64,000 nucleotides of DNA from Flavobacterium sp. CF136 (GCF_000282055.1 NZ_AKJZ01000010.1:1-64000); one strand, 5' to 3'. Positions 54,485 to 64,000 are shown, counted from the stretch's first letter. Numbers and translations are program-made. The notes: generated by a model from the letters alone, not told the origin.

Positions 54485-55783
54485 TTATTTTCTTAAATTT
54501 TCAATAAACGCCACTACAGCACTGTGTGAGACAACATTTTTCTTGAAATGTGTTTTAATTAAATGTCGTTCTTCTTCGTTGGCTTCAAACTGGTTAATGA
54601 TATTGTTCAGATGCATTTTCATATGGCCTTCCTGGATTCCGGTCGTTGTCAACGAACGTAACGCGGCAAAATTTTGAGCTAAGCCTGCAACGGCAACTAT
54701 TTCCATTAGTTCTTTGGCTGAAGGTTTTTCGAGAATCTCTAAGCATAATTTTACTAACGGATGTAATGAAGTCAGACCACCGACAGTTCCTAAAGCTAAT
54801 GGGATTTCTAACCAAAAAGTAAAGATTCCATTTTCGATTTTAGCATGAGATAAACTTGAATATTGTCCGTTTTTTGAAGCATAGGCATGAACACCTGCTT
54901 CTACAGCTCTAAAATCATTTCCGGTGGCAAGGATCACTGCATCGACACCATTCATGATGCCTTTGTTGTGTGTTACTGCCCTAAAAGGTTCAACTTCGGC
55001 AATTTGAACTGCCTGTACAAAACGTTGGGCAAATTCCTGAGGATTAGAAATATGTTTTTCTGTTAAGTCTTCGACTGGACAGGAAACTTCAGCTCTGACA
55101 ATGCAATTTGGGACGTAATTAGACAAAATGCTCATTACAACCTGAATATTTAAATCAGAATTTTGAGCTTCTTCTTTTAAAGTTGTTGCAAATTGTTCCA
55201 GACATGAATTGATGAAATTTGCTCCCATGCTGTCTTTGGTTTCAAAAGTTGCATGCAGCTGAAAATAATTATCAAGTAAATTCCTTTTGTCTTTTAGCTG
55301 TATATCCAGAATTCCACCGCCACGCTGTTGCATATTTTTGGTAATGTTTTGCGTATCGGAGAAAAATTTCGGTTTTATTTGGTTGAAGAATGATTCTAAT
55401 TTCTCAGCATCTCCGTTAAAAGTAAAATGTACCTGGCCTATTTTTTCGGTATCAATTACTGTTGCTTTAAATCCGCCACGGGTTGCCCAATATTTTGCTG
55501 ATTTTGAAGCAGCTGCAACAACAGAACTTTCTTCAATTGCCATTGGGATGGTTTTATATTTTCCGTTGATTAAAAAATTTGGGGCAACTCCAAGTGGAAT
55601 GTATAAATTGGTGATCGTATTTTCTATGAATTCATCATGCAGCTGCTGAAGCTTTTCATCTGAATTCCAGTAATTTCTTATTATATTAAGTGCCTCTTCG
55701 GGGTTTGAAAAATATTCTTTGGCAATCCAGTTTATTTTTTCTTTTTTGGATAATTTAGAAAATCCGGCAACAGCGTTGTTCAT
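54485..55783 (-). CDS. mvaA: Hydroxymethylglutaryl-CoA reductase, class II-like
   Basis: This 432-aa protein converts HMG-CoA to mevalonate. Signatures are LYIPLGVAPNFLING near the N-terminus, MGANFINSCLEQ, the Asn/Lys segment TGNDFRAVEAGVHAYAS, and LALGTVGGLTSLHP. The C-terminal HMKMHLNNI contains the conserved His region. Class II enzymes are often labelled degradative, but in organisms with the mevalonate route they serve synthesis. It lies upstream of the GYDIA kinase on the same strand. Confidence 0.95.
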   Translation of the reverse strand: MNNAVAGFSKLSKKEKINWIAKEYFSNPEEALNIIRNYWNSDEKLQQLHDEFIENTITNLYIPLGVAPNFLINGKYKTIPMAIEESSVVAAASKSAKYWATRGGFKATVIDTEKIGQVHFTFNGDAEKLESFFNQIKPKFFSDTQNITKNMQQRGGGILDIQLKDKRNLLDNYFQLHATFETKDSMGANFINSCLEQFATTLKEEAQNSDLNIQVVMSILSNYVPNCIVRAEVSCPVEDLTEKHISNPQEFAQRFVQAVQIAEVEPFRAVTHNKGIMNGVDAVILATGNDFRAVEAGVHAYASKNGQYSSLSHAKIENGIFTFWLEIPLALGTVGGLTSLHPLVKLCLEILEKPSAKELMEIVAVAGLAQNFAALRSLTTTGIQEGHMKMHLNNIINQFEANEEERHLIKTHFKKNVVSHSAVVAFIENLRK

Positions 55784-55959
55784 TCTCAGTATATTAAATA
55801 ATAATGTTGCGACAAAGATACCAATTTAAGAGTTTTGTTTATAATCTATTTAGAATTTGGAAGGCGATAAAATATTATTTTTTTAACATTTAACAGTTAA
55901 AATGTGTATTATGTTTATTTTTTTCACTAAAATTGAACTCTTTTTTATATTTAAATTAA

Positions 55960-58137
55960 ATGCTAATGAATACAAGTAAAATTACTCTTGTTCTTTTATT
56001 TTTGGTTGCTACTGTTTTTGGACAACAGAAAATAACTGTCGAAAATATTTACAGTGGGGCATTTCGTGCTAAAGGAATGGATGAATTGCAATCGTTAAAA
56101 AATACGGATCAATACACCGTTTTAAATGTTGACCAGGCCAGCAGAAGTATGCAGATTGATTTGTATGATTTTGCAACACTAAAAAAAGTATCAAATTTAA
56201 TCGATACTAAAAATTACAAGGAACTTGCAGACGGAATAGACAGTTATACGTTTGATGCTTCCGAAAAAAAGATTTTGATTGCTTGTAATACAAATCAAAT
56301 CTTTCGCCACTCTTTTACAGCAGATTATTTTTTATACGATATAACTGCTAAATCACTAACCAAACTTTTTGATTTTCAGGTTCAGGAGCCAACTTTTTCA
56401 CCTGATGGGTCGAAAATTGCTTATGCAAAAGAAAATAATTTATACGTTTATGATGTTGCTTCAAAAAAATCGACTGAAATTACATCTGATGGAAAGAAAA
56501 ATGCAATCATAAATGGTATTACGGATTGGGTTTATGAAGAAGAATTTGCTTTTGTCCGGGCTTTTGACTGGAGTAAAGACAGTAAAAAACTGGCTTATAT
56601 TCGTTTTGACGAAACTGCAGTTCCTGAATTTTCAATGTCAATGTTTCACAAAGATTTATATCCGACAATTGAAACTTTTAAATATCCTAAAGCGGGAGAG
56701 AAGAACTCAGAAGTTTCATTACATATCTGCGATGTGGCTAATAATGCAACTAAAAAAGTTGATTTAGGGAATTATAATGACTTTTATATTGCAAGATTAC
56801 AATGGACAAATGATAATAATGTTTTATCGGCACAGGTTTTAAACCGCCATCAGGACAATCTTGATTTGTTATTTATAGATGGTACAACGGCAGCTGCGAA
56901 AGTAATTTTTAATGAAAAAGATAAAGCTTATATTGATGTTACTGATAATTTGACATTTTTAAAAGACAACAGCTTTATCTGGACAAGCGAAAAAGATGGT
57001 TTTAATCATATTTATGTGTATGATAAAACAGGAAAGCTTAAAAATCAAGTCACAAAAGGAAACTGGGAAGTAACTTCATATTACGGTTTCGACGAAAAAT
57101 CAAAAACTATTTTCTATCAGTCTACAGAAAATGGTTCAATTAACAGAGCTATTTACAGAGTTGGATTAGACGGAAAAAATAAAGTAGCTTTATCTAAAAA
57201 TACAGGAACTAATGTGGCGACTTTCAGCCCTAATTTCCAATTCTTCATTAATACTTTCTCCAGTGCTTCTCAGCCTACAACGTACACTTTAAATGAGTCA
57301 AAAACAGGTAAAGAACTACAGGTTATCGAGAACAATCAGGGACTTTCAGCTAAATTAAAAGGTTATAATTTGCCTGTAAAAGAATTTTTTGTTTTAAAAA
57401 CATCAAAAGGAAACGAATTAAATGCCTGGATTTTAAAACCAAAAGATTTTGATCCTTCAAAAAAATACCCTGTTTTCATGTACCAATATTCCGGTCCGGG
57501 TTCACAGCAGGTAAATAATGATTGGAATAATACTGACGATTATTGGTTTCTTTCACTTACTCAACAAGGTTATATTGTAGCTTGTGTAGATGGAAGAGGA
57601 ACTGGTTTTAAAGGTGCAGATTTCAAAAAAATGACACAAAAAGAATTAGGAAAGTACGAAGTAGAAGATCAAATTGATGCAGCAAAAGTAATTGGGGCTT
57701 ATCCTTACGTTGATGCTTCGAGAATTGGAATTTTCGGATGGAGTTACGGCGGATTTATGGCTTCTAACTGTATTTTTCAGGGGAATGATGTTTTCAAAAT
57801 GGCAATTGCAGTTGCTCCGGTAACAAATTGGCGTTTTTATGATAGTGTTTATACAGAAAGATACATGCAGACGCCACAGGAAAATGCAAGTGGTTATGAT
57901 CAAAATTCTCCAATAAATCATGTTGATAAGTTAAAAGGTAAGTTTTTATTGATTCACGGATCTGGGGATGATAATGTTCATGTGCAAAACTCCATGCAGA
58001 TGATGGAAGCCTTAATCCAGGCAAATAAACAGTTTGATTCTCAGATATATCCGGATAAAAACCACGGTATTTACGGCGGGAAAACGAGAATTCAGCTTTA
58101 TAATAAAATGACGAATTTTATCAAAGAAAATCTATAA
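55960..58137 (+). CDS. S9B dipeptidyl peptidase IV-like serine peptidase
   Basis: This 725-aa exported enzyme (signal peptide about 1-22, ending VFGQ) has an N-terminal eight-blade propeller (DPPIV_N, about 95-455) and a C-terminal prolyl-oligopeptidase hydrolase. The catalytic triad is Ser595 (GWSYGG), Asp671 (GDDNVH) and His702 (KNHGIYGG). The double-Glu motif WVYEEEFAF, which anchors the substrate N-terminus, is present (about 192-200). It removes Xaa-Pro dipeptides in the periplasm. Two POT peptide transporters follow on the same strand. A Met two residues in (55966) is an alternative start. Confidence 0.95.
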   Translation: MLMNTSKITLVLLFLVATVFGQQKITVENIYSGAFRAKGMDELQSLKNTDQYTVLNVDQASRSMQIDLYDFATLKKVSNLIDTKNYKELADGIDSYTFDASEKKILIACNTNQIFRHSFTADYFLYDITAKSLTKLFDFQVQEPTFSPDGSKIAYAKENNLYVYDVASKKSTEITSDGKKNAIINGITDWVYEEEFAFVRAFDWSKDSKKLAYIRFDETAVPEFSMSMFHKDLYPTIETFKYPKAGEKNSEVSLHICDVANNATKKVDLGNYNDFYIARLQWTNDNNVLSAQVLNRHQDNLDLLFIDGTTAAAKVIFNEKDKAYIDVTDNLTFLKDNSFIWTSEKDGFNHIYVYDKTGKLKNQVTKGNWEVTSYYGFDEKSKTIFYQSTENGSINRAIYRVGLDGKNKVALSKNTGTNVATFSPNFQFFINTFSSASQPTTYTLNESKTGKELQVIENNQGLSAKLKGYNLPVKEFFVLKTSKGNELNAWILKPKDFDPSKKYPVFMYQYSGPGSQQVNNDWNNTDDYWFLSLTQQGYIVACVDGRGTGFKGADFKKMTQKELGKYEVEDQIDAAKVIGAYPYVDASRIGIFGWSYGGFMASNCIFQGNDVFKMAIAVAPVTNWRFYDSVYTERYMQTPQENASGYDQNSPINHVDKLKGKFLLIHGSGDDNVHVQNSMQMMEALIQANKQFDSQIYPDKNHGIYGGKTRIQLYNKMTNFIKENL

Positions 58138-58172
58138 AACAACTCTAGTTAACTTTAAATAAACAACAAAAT

Positions 58173-59849
58173 ATGGGAGAAACTCAAGTAAAATCGGCGC
58201 ATCCAAAAGGACTTTGGGTATTGTTCGGAACGGAGATGTGGGAGCGGTTCAATTTTTATGGAATGCGGGCTTTATTAACTTTATTTCTTGTGAACTCGTT
58301 ATTAATGAAGGAAGAAGAAGCTTCCTTGATTTATGGAGGTTTTCTTGGGCTTTGTTATTTAACACCAATGTTAGGAGGTTTTATTGCCGATCGTTTTTTA
58401 GGTAATAGAAATTGTATTTTGTTAGGCGGATTAACAATGGCTGTTGGACAGTTGTTATTATTTACAAGCGGCAGCATTTTTGGTTCTAACTTAGGTCTTG
58501 CAACGACTGTTATGTATTGCGGATTAGGTGCTATTGTTTTTGGTAATGGATTTTTTAAACCAAACATTTCCAGTATGGTGGGAAGTTTGTATCCAAAGCA
58601 AGAGAAGACAAAATTAGATACAGCTTTTACGATTTTCTATATGGGAATTAATATGGGGGCCTTCTTAGGTCAATCTATTTGTCCGTTATTAGGAGATGTT
58701 GTTGATAGAGGTGGTGTTAGGGATATTCACGCTTTTAAATGGGGATTCCTGGCAGCTTCAGGTGCAATGTTTGTAGGGACTGTTCTTTTTTACTTTTTAA
58801 AAAATAAATACGTAGTATCTCCGGAAGGAAGACCATTAGGAGGTTTGCCATCTAAAAATGTAGCAGCTGATTTTGAAGAAGGAGAGGCTCAAAAGGCTAA
58901 TTTTTCTCCAAAAGCATTAGTTGGTGCAGGAATTGCATTTTTAATTTTAGGTGTAATTTTTCATTTTGTTTTTGGACAGAATTTAATTTATACATTAATC
59001 TATTCGAGTGGTTTGGCTTTGGCCGGATTGATTATATCTGATACATCATTGACAAAAATAGAAAGAGATAGAATTATTGTAATCTATATCGTTTCTTTCT
59101 TTATTATATTTTTCTGGGCTGCGTTTGAACAGGCTGGTTCATCATTAACTTTTATTGCTAATAATCAGACTGATAGAAATTTCTTTGGGTTTCAAATGCC
59201 ACCATCAATGGTGCAAATATTCAACGGATTGTTTGTAGTTGTAATGGCTGTTCCTTTTAGTATTCTATGGGATTATTTAAGGGCAAAAGACAGGGAGCCA
59301 ATTTCGCCAGTAAAATTAGCAGTTGGTCTGGTTCTTATTACAATTAGTTTTTTCATGATTGCAACTCAGGTTTCATACATTGGAACTTCAGGATTGTTGT
59401 TGGTTAAATGGCTTATTTTATTGTATTTCTTAAATACTTGTGCGGAGTTGTGTCTATCTCCAATCGGATTATCTTTAGTTGGTAAATTGTCTCCAAAGCG
59501 TTTTTCTTCTTTATTATATGGAGTATTTTTCTTGTCGAATGCATCAGGTTATGCTTTGGGAGGAACTTTAGGCTCAATTTTACCTGCAACTGGCGATAAA
59601 TATAAAAAAGCGCAGGAATTAGGAATTGATTTACAAGCAGTTTTAGATAAAAAGATTACATTAACTCCAGCTCAGTTGGAATTATTGGATAAACATCAGA
59701 TAAGTGATCATTATCCTGATTTTGCAGGTTTTATAATTCATAACCTATATGAGTTTTTCATGGTATTTGTTGTTATTACAGGACTTGCAGCATTGATTTT
59801 ATTTGCATTGACTCCATTCCTGAAAAAAATGATGCATGGTGTTAGATAA
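58173..59849 (+). CDS. POT-family proton-coupled peptide transporter (1)
   Basis: This 558-aa inner-membrane protein carries the POT proton motif EMWERFNFYG (21-30; Glu-x-x-Glu-Arg), the PTR2 signature FYMGINMGAFLGQ, and FWAAFEQAGSS in helix 7. There are about 14 helices with a larger central loop. It starts 35 bases after the peptidase stop and is likely to take up di- and tripeptides released by it. A hairpin at 59872 separates it from a second POT gene. Confidence 0.94.
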   Translation: MGETQVKSAHPKGLWVLFGTEMWERFNFYGMRALLTLFLVNSLLMKEEEASLIYGGFLGLCYLTPMLGGFIADRFLGNRNCILLGGLTMAVGQLLLFTSGSIFGSNLGLATTVMYCGLGAIVFGNGFFKPNISSMVGSLYPKQEKTKLDTAFTIFYMGINMGAFLGQSICPLLGDVVDRGGVRDIHAFKWGFLAASGAMFVGTVLFYFLKNKYVVSPEGRPLGGLPSKNVAADFEEGEAQKANFSPKALVGAGIAFLILGVIFHFVFGQNLIYTLIYSSGLALAGLIISDTSLTKIERDRIIVIYIVSFFIIFFWAAFEQAGSSLTFIANNQTDRNFFGFQMPPSMVQIFNGLFVVVMAVPFSILWDYLRAKDREPISPVKLAVGLVLITISFFMIATQVSYIGTSGLLLVKWLILLYFLNTCAELCLSPIGLSLVGKLSPKRFSSLLYGVFFLSNASGYALGGTLGSILPATGDKYKKAQELGIDLQAVLDKKITLTPAQLELLDKHQISDHYPDFAGFIIHNLYEFFMVFVVITGLAALILFALTPFLKKMMHGVR

Positions 59850-59871
59850 TTTAACGGAATAAAAATATACT

Positions 59872-59912
59872 AAAAGCATCATCTTTGAATTAATTGAAGA
59901 TGATGCTTTTTT
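59872..59912 (+). terminator. Terminator between POT genes
   Basis: AAAAGCATCATCTT and AAGATGATGCTTTT form a 14-bp stem with an 11-base loop and a T run, 26 bases before the second POT ATG. Confidence 0.85.
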
Positions 59913-59937
59913 ATTGATGTACTTAAAATAATAATAA

Positions 59938-61422
59938 ATGGAAGAAGGTTTAAGTTTAGAACAAATACAAAATTTTAAAGGAAAATATCCGAAGCAATTG
60001 TGGTATTTGTTTACTGTTGAAATGTGGGAGCGATTTTGTTTTTATGGGATGCGGGGCGTTTTAACCTTTTTTATGGTAGATCAGCTTTTACTTAAAGATG
60101 AAGCGGCTAATTTACAATATGGTGCTATTCAGGCATTTGTGTATGCTTTTACTTTTGTTGGAGGAATTTTTGCAGATAAAGTTTTAGGGTTTAAAAAGTC
60201 ATTATTTTTTGGAGGAATTGTTATGATTTTGGGGAATTTGCTTATTGCTTTTGCTCCACAACATTTATTTTATTATGGTTTGGCATTTTCTATAATTGGA
60301 ACAGGTTTTTTTAAACCCAATATTTCTTCAATGGTGGGAGAACTCTACCATGAAAGTGATCACAGAAGAGATGCAGGTTATGGAATGTTTTATGCCGGAA
60401 TTAATATCGGCGGTTTTTTTGGAGGAATCCTGTGTATCTATTTAGGGAAATATTATTCCTGGCAACTGTGTTTTCTTTCGGCAGCACTTGTCATGATTTT
60501 TGGATTGTTGACTTTTTTGTTTACTAAAAAACATCTTGGGCCTATTGGAAATTCTCCATTGTTGCATTTAGAACCGAATAAAAGGAAAATTAAAGAAATA
60601 GCTGTTTACTTAGGCTCATTATTAAGTATTCCTTTTATTTTTATCATGGTAAAAAATACAGATTATACAGATTATTTTATGTATACGATTGGTATAATTG
60701 CTATGATTTATTTTATATACGAAGTGATAAAATTAGGAGATATAAAATTGCAAAAAAAGATGATTGCAGCTTTTACGTTTATTTTCTTTTATTTAGTATT
60801 TAATGCAATTTATGAACAAAGCGGGGGTTCGTTGTCGTTGTTTGCCAAAGATAATTTAAGTTACAATCTACTTGGATTTACCATTGATCCCAATGCTGTA
60901 AACAATAGTTCAAATACATTATTTGTTGTTATTTTTAGTCCTTTGGTTGGATTGCTTTGGCTTTGGCTGGCTAAAAAGAAGATAGAACCTAATACGCTGA
61001 TTAAATTCGGGATTGGATTTTTGTTTTTAGCAGCTTCTTTTTATATTTTCTATTACACTAAATTTTTTGCAGATGTTAACGGAATTACTTCCCTGAATGT
61101 GTTCACATTTGCTTATTTGGTGACAACTCTTGGGGAGCTTTGCCTGGGGCCAATCGGAATGTCAATTATTACGAAACTGTCTCCAAAAAGATTATTCGGA
61201 ATGATGATGGGATTATGGTTTTTGGCAACTGCATTTGGGCAGTTATTTGCAGGAAAACTTGGTGCAGAAATTTCTAAATCGAATACAGGAACTACTTTAA
61301 TGTCTAAGTTGCAGTCATACACAGACGGGTATTATCAATTGGCTGTTTATTCGTTGGTTGCCGGTGTGATTTTAATAGCAATTTCTCCATTTATTAAAAA
61401 ATTAATGCAGGAAGTAAAATAG
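59938..61422 (+). CDS. POT-family proton-coupled peptide transporter (2)
   Basis: This 494-aa inner-membrane protein is a shorter paralogue of the gene at 58173. It has EMWERFCFYGMRG (28-40), PTR2 motif FYAGINIGGFFGG, and IYEQSGGS in helix 7 where the first has FEQAGSS. A different substrate range is plausible. The terminator in front suggests that it may be expressed partly from its own start. The thioredoxin-like gene follows within 51 bases. Confidence 0.93.
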   Translation: MEEGLSLEQIQNFKGKYPKQLWYLFTVEMWERFCFYGMRGVLTFFMVDQLLLKDEAANLQYGAIQAFVYAFTFVGGIFADKVLGFKKSLFFGGIVMILGNLLIAFAPQHLFYYGLAFSIIGTGFFKPNISSMVGELYHESDHRRDAGYGMFYAGINIGGFFGGILCIYLGKYYSWQLCFLSAALVMIFGLLTFLFTKKHLGPIGNSPLLHLEPNKRKIKEIAVYLGSLLSIPFIFIMVKNTDYTDYFMYTIGIIAMIYFIYEVIKLGDIKLQKKMIAAFTFIFFYLVFNAIYEQSGGSLSLFAKDNLSYNLLGFTIDPNAVNNSSNTLFVVIFSPLVGLLWLWLAKKKIEPNTLIKFGIGFLFLAASFYIFYYTKFFADVNGITSLNVFTFAYLVTTLGELCLGPIGMSIITKLSPKRLFGMMMGLWFLATAFGQLFAGKLGAEISKSNTGTTLMSKLQSYTDGYYQLAVYSLVAGVILIAISPFIKKLMQEVK

Positions 61423-61472
61423 ACGACATTTTGAAGTTGTTTTTTTGTTTAAATTTGAAAAAAATTAATGAC

Positions 61473-61967
61473 ATGAAAAAAATATTTATAATAGCATTTT
61501 TTATAATAGGTTCATTTGCTGTTCAAGCTCAAGGCTCGAGCGTAAGCGAACAGGCGAAGCAATTAAATTGGCATACAGATGTAAGAGAAGCAATAGCTGT
61601 TAGTAATAAAGAAAAAAAACCGTTGCTAATGTTTTTTACAGGAAGTGATTGGTGTGGTTGGTGTATTCGTTTACAAAACGAAGTTTTAAAAACACCGGAG
61701 TTTCAAAAGTGGGCTGCTGAAAATGTAATTTTAGTAGAGTTGGATTATCCAAGAAGAACTGCTCAGACACCTGAAGTAAAAAATCAAAATGCCGAATTAC
61801 AGCAGGCTTTCGGGATACAAGGATTTCCTACAGTATATTTTACGAATGCAGAAAGTAAAGATGGTAAAGTAAATTTTAAAGGTCTTGGTCAGACGGGTTA
61901 TGTTGCAGGCGGTCCAAAAGCCTGGTTAGCAGTTGCTGACGGAATAATTAAATCTCAAAAAATGTAA
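61473..61967 (+). CDS. Thioredoxin-like periplasmic protein with CGWC
   Basis: This 164-aa exported protein (signal peptide 1-20, ending VQAQ) has a thioredoxin fold with active site CGWC (Cys61, Cys64) in FTGSDWCGWC and cis-Pro in GIQGFPTVYF. It probably reduces or isomerises disulfides in periplasmic proteins. The reading frame begins at 61431, but the first 14 residues are not signal-like and the Met at 61473 is preferred. A related protein without the cysteines follows at 62192. Confidence 0.9.
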   Translation: MKKIFIIAFFIIGSFAVQAQGSSVSEQAKQLNWHTDVREAIAVSNKEKKPLLMFFTGSDWCGWCIRLQNEVLKTPEFQKWAAENVILVELDYPRRTAQTPEVKNQNAELQQAFGIQGFPTVYFTNAESKDGKVNFKGLGQTGYVAGGPKAWLAVADGIIKSQKM

Positions 61968-61988
61968 TATTTTTTCAAATAAATAAAG

Positions 61989-62021
61989 AAAACCTCACAA
62001 TGAAAATTGTGAGGTTTTTTT
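61989..62021 (+). terminator. Terminator after first thioredoxin-like gene
   Basis: AAAACCTCACAAT and ATTGTGAGGTTTT form a 13-bp stem with a four-base loop and T run. Confidence 0.9.
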
Positions 62022-62191
62022 GTTTAGTAAGAAAAGTATTTGTTAATTTCCTGGTTAGATTGTGGAATATTTTATTTTAATAAAATATTGTAAATAAAAA
62101 AACATATTATGTAATTTTAGTGCTAAAAAATCTTGCACAATTAAAATATATTGTTAATTTCGTTTTGCTAACTAAACCAAATTTACATGTT

Positions 62192-62644
62192 ATGATTAAA
62201 AAACTACTTCTGCTAATTTTCTTTTTAGGGTCAATTTCTTTCCAAGCCCAAAATATAGTTTGGAAGACCAGTATGGATGCTGCTATTGCTGCAAGTAATG
62301 AAGAGAGTAAACCAATGTTGATTTTTTTTACTGCCTCAAATGCTCCAAATAATCTCCAAAATGAAGTTTTTAAAACACCGGATTTTGCAGTTTGGTCAAG
62401 AGATAACGTCATTTTGGTCAAATTAGATTTATCTGATATTAATACATCAGATGGTGATAAAGAACAAAATATCAAACTTAAAAATGCATTTGGTGTTGAA
62501 AATTTACCTGAAGTTTGTTTCGCCAGTGCTTCAGTCAGAAAAAACAAAACTACATTTCAGGCACTTGGTAAAATTGGTTATGTGCCAGGAGGTGCTAAAG
62601 TATGGATATCTGAATCAGAGGCTATTTTGCATCCAACGGAGTAA
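62192..62644 (+). CDS. Thioredoxin-like protein lacking the CxxC active site
   Basis: This 150-aa exported protein (signal peptide 1-20, ending FQAQ) is a clear paralogue of the preceding gene. IVWKTSMDAAIAAS, LIFFTAS and LQNEVFKTPDFAVWS line up with it. Where the other has CGWCIR it has APNN, three residues shorter, so both catalytic cysteines are gone. The cis-Pro region survives as VENLPEVCF. It cannot act as a redox enzyme by the usual mechanism and may bind partners as a chaperone. The frame is open from 62120; the Met at 62192 gives a normal signal peptide. Confidence 0.85.
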   Translation: MIKKLLLLIFFLGSISFQAQNIVWKTSMDAAIAASNEESKPMLIFFTASNAPNNLQNEVFKTPDFAVWSRDNVILVKLDLSDINTSDGDKEQNIKLKNAFGVENLPEVCFASASVRKNKTTFQALGKIGYVPGGAKVWISESEAILHPTE

Positions 62645-62648
62645 ACTT

Positions 62649-64000
62649 TTAATTTAATTTATAATATCCTTTTTCATTCGTGGAATGAAAAGGGATTTTT
62701 TGTTTCATACAAGTCGTTTTCCAATATTTTTGAATGGAGTAAGAATTAGACGCATCGGCAATAATTATTTTAGGATGCAAATTTTTTATAATGCGTTCCA
62801 GATTAATTTTTGGAGATTCAATCAATAGTAAAATATCAGGTTGCTTATCTTTAAGGTAAATCCCGGTGCTGTCAATAATAGAGATTCTTTTTTTATTAAA
62901 AAATAAAATGTTTTTAATTTTTGTTTTTTTCTTCACATTACTAAAATTACCAACCAAATAAGAATTTATAATGCTGTTTTTTGATGTTTTTTTTAAAAGA
63001 TCATCATTGCAAAAAAGGTTAATGTCTTTTCCGTTTCTTTCAGTGATAATTGTTTTTTTCTTTACATTGTAAACAATCATTTCCTGTTGAGTCTGCATTT
63101 CTTTTTTTGTATATATAAAGGAAAGTTGTAATATGATTGTTGTGCTTAAAACGCCAATCAACTTTAAATAATTAGGCTTTTCCAGCCATATAAACGTGAA
63201 AATGATCCATAAGTAAAATGCAAATAAGTAGTAATTATTGAAACTGATTTCTCTTATCACAAATGAATCAAAGGACGCTACAAAATGTATGAGCTTATTT
63301 AAAATATAAATACTTTTTTCAAATATTTGAATTAAAAATTGTGGAGGTGCAATAAAAACGGCCAGAATCATTACGATTATTCCAGCAATCATGATAAAAG
63401 ATAAAACCGGAATAATAATAAGATTGGTTACAAAAAAGAGTCCCGGAAATTGATGGAAATAATATAGGCATAGTGGCAGAGTGCCAATTTGTGCTGAAAA
63501 TGAAACAGTTAAAGCATTCCAGATATTAATAATAATTTTATTTTTCGGATTCCATATGCTTTTTAATATTGGTTGTAGCCAAAGAATGGAAAACAAAGCA
63601 AGATAACTGAGTTGAAAGCCAATATCAAACAAGAAATAAGGTTCGCAAAGTAAGATCAATAGAATAGAAACTAATAGTGTATGGTAAATATTACCATTTC
63701 TGCGTAAATGATTTCCAATTGCCAAAAATGAAAACATAACAACAGAACGCAATACACAGGGAGATAAACCTGATATTATGGCGAATATAATCAGTGAAAT
63801 TAAAATAACAATTAATTTTATGAAAGAACCTTTTCGTGTATTCGGTATGGGTTTTAAAATAAATGAGATAAATAACATTATAAAACCTACGTGTAATCCT
63901 GAAACTGAAAGTATGTGTGTAGCGCCTGAAAATTGATAATCCTGAATAATATCAGTTGATATTTCTTGTCTTTGTCCAAGAATAAGGGCTAAAGCTACAT
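62649..64000 (-). CDS. comEC: ComEC/Rec2-family DNA uptake channel protein (5' part outside window)
   Basis: The gene is cut by the right edge. The frame remains open from 64000 down to 62649, giving 450 residues of the C-terminal part. The family hallmark [12 protein letters not shown] lies at about 63885-63920, directly upstream of the first visible Met (63878), so that Met is internal. Several membrane helices follow, including [21 protein letters not shown], then a soluble C-terminal domain that is shorter than the usual metallo-beta-lactamase-like domain. It forms the inner-membrane channel for single-stranded DNA in transformation. Confidence 0.9.
   Translation of the reverse strand, partial: VALALILGQRQEISTDIIQDYQFSGATHILSVSGLHVGFIMLFISFILKPIPNTRKGSFIKLIVILISLIIFAIISGLSPCVLRSVVMFSFLAIGNHLRRNGNIYHTLLVSILLILLCEPYFLFDIGFQLSYLALFSILWLQPILKSIWNPKNKIIINIWNALTVSFSAQIGTLPLCLYYFHQFPGLFFVTNLIIIPVLSFIMIAGIIVMILAVFIAPPQFLIQIFEKSIYILNKLIHFVASFDSFVIREISFNNYYLFAFYLWIIFTFIWLEKPNYLKLIGVLSTTIILQLSFIYTKKEMQTQQEMIVYNVKKKTIITERNGKDINLFCNDDLLKKTSKNSIINSYLVGNFSNVKKKTKIKNILFFNKKRISIIDSTGIYLKDKQPDILLLIESPKINLERIIKNLHPKIIIADASNSYSIQKYWKTTCMKQKIPFHSTNEKGYYKLN

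Noticed and set aside
62107..62547. 146-aa minus-strand open frame
   Set aside because: It is antisense to the second thioredoxin-like gene, which has a signal peptide and a clear paralogue; the antisense product is meaningless.
62649..63878. ComEC read as a complete 409-aa protein from the Met at 63878
   Set aside because: The frame continues upstream to the window edge and contains the family motif SVSGLHVG, so that Met is internal.

Overview
The window looks like a chromosomal segment of a Flavobacterium-like member of the Bacteroidota. Signs are the low G+C, AT-rich spacers, promoters of the form TTG-N17..19-TAnnTTTG, SusC/SusD outer-membrane pairs, a type IX secretion (T9SS) sorting domain, lipoproteins with acidic residues after the lipobox Cys, a mevalonate (not MEP) isoprenoid route, and many short intergenic palindromic elements. 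Species cannot be fixed from the sequence alone.

Left part (1-9.7 kb): an HAD phosphatase; a small accessory patch (XRE repressor, two unknown small proteins, a methyltransferase lying between tRNA-Leu(UAG) and a decayed copy of that tRNA's 3' half plus terminator); an M20 peptidase; a three-gene unit of lipoprotein, BlaI-type repressor and an M56 membrane metallopeptidase fused to an N-acetylmuramoyl-L-alanine amidase domain, with an operator overlapping its promoter; a saccharopine-dehydrogenase-like enzyme; and a DUF423 protein.

Middle left (9.9-25 kb): PEP carboxykinase; a phytate-acquisition pair (TonB receptor plus beta-propeller phytase); a DUF4407 membrane protein; an rRNA pseudouridine synthase; a mevalonate operon (diphosphomevalonate decarboxylase, an unannotated 49-aa antitoxin-like ORF, mevalonate kinase, UbiA prenyltransferase); TspO; phosphoglycolate phosphatase with a YhiN flavoprotein; and a glycerophosphodiesterase.

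Centre (25-44 kb): a complete maltodextrin/starch utilisation locus. A T9SS-exported amylase and SusCDE act at the surface, a GH13 and a GH97 enzyme in the periplasm, and an MFS sugar transporter, GH65 phosphorylase and beta-phosphoglucomutase handle maltose in the cell. A LacI regulator sits between the two divergent arms.

Right part (44-64 kb): an MHS-type transporter with a large extra loop; tRNA-Phe; an envelope operon (CoaX, outer-membrane protein, LptC, CNNM/CBS protein) followed by a PpiD-like isomerase with its own promoter; HMG-CoA reductase with a GYDIA-family GHMP kinase (probably the missing phosphomevalonate kinase); a peptide-scavenging run (DPP-IV-like S9 peptidase and two POT transporters) followed by two thioredoxin-like proteins, one without its CxxC; and a ComEC gene cut by the window edge.

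The two least ordinary items are the BlaI/M56-amidase unit and the tRNA-Leu duplication. I saw no CRISPR array, prophage, insertion sequence or rRNA.
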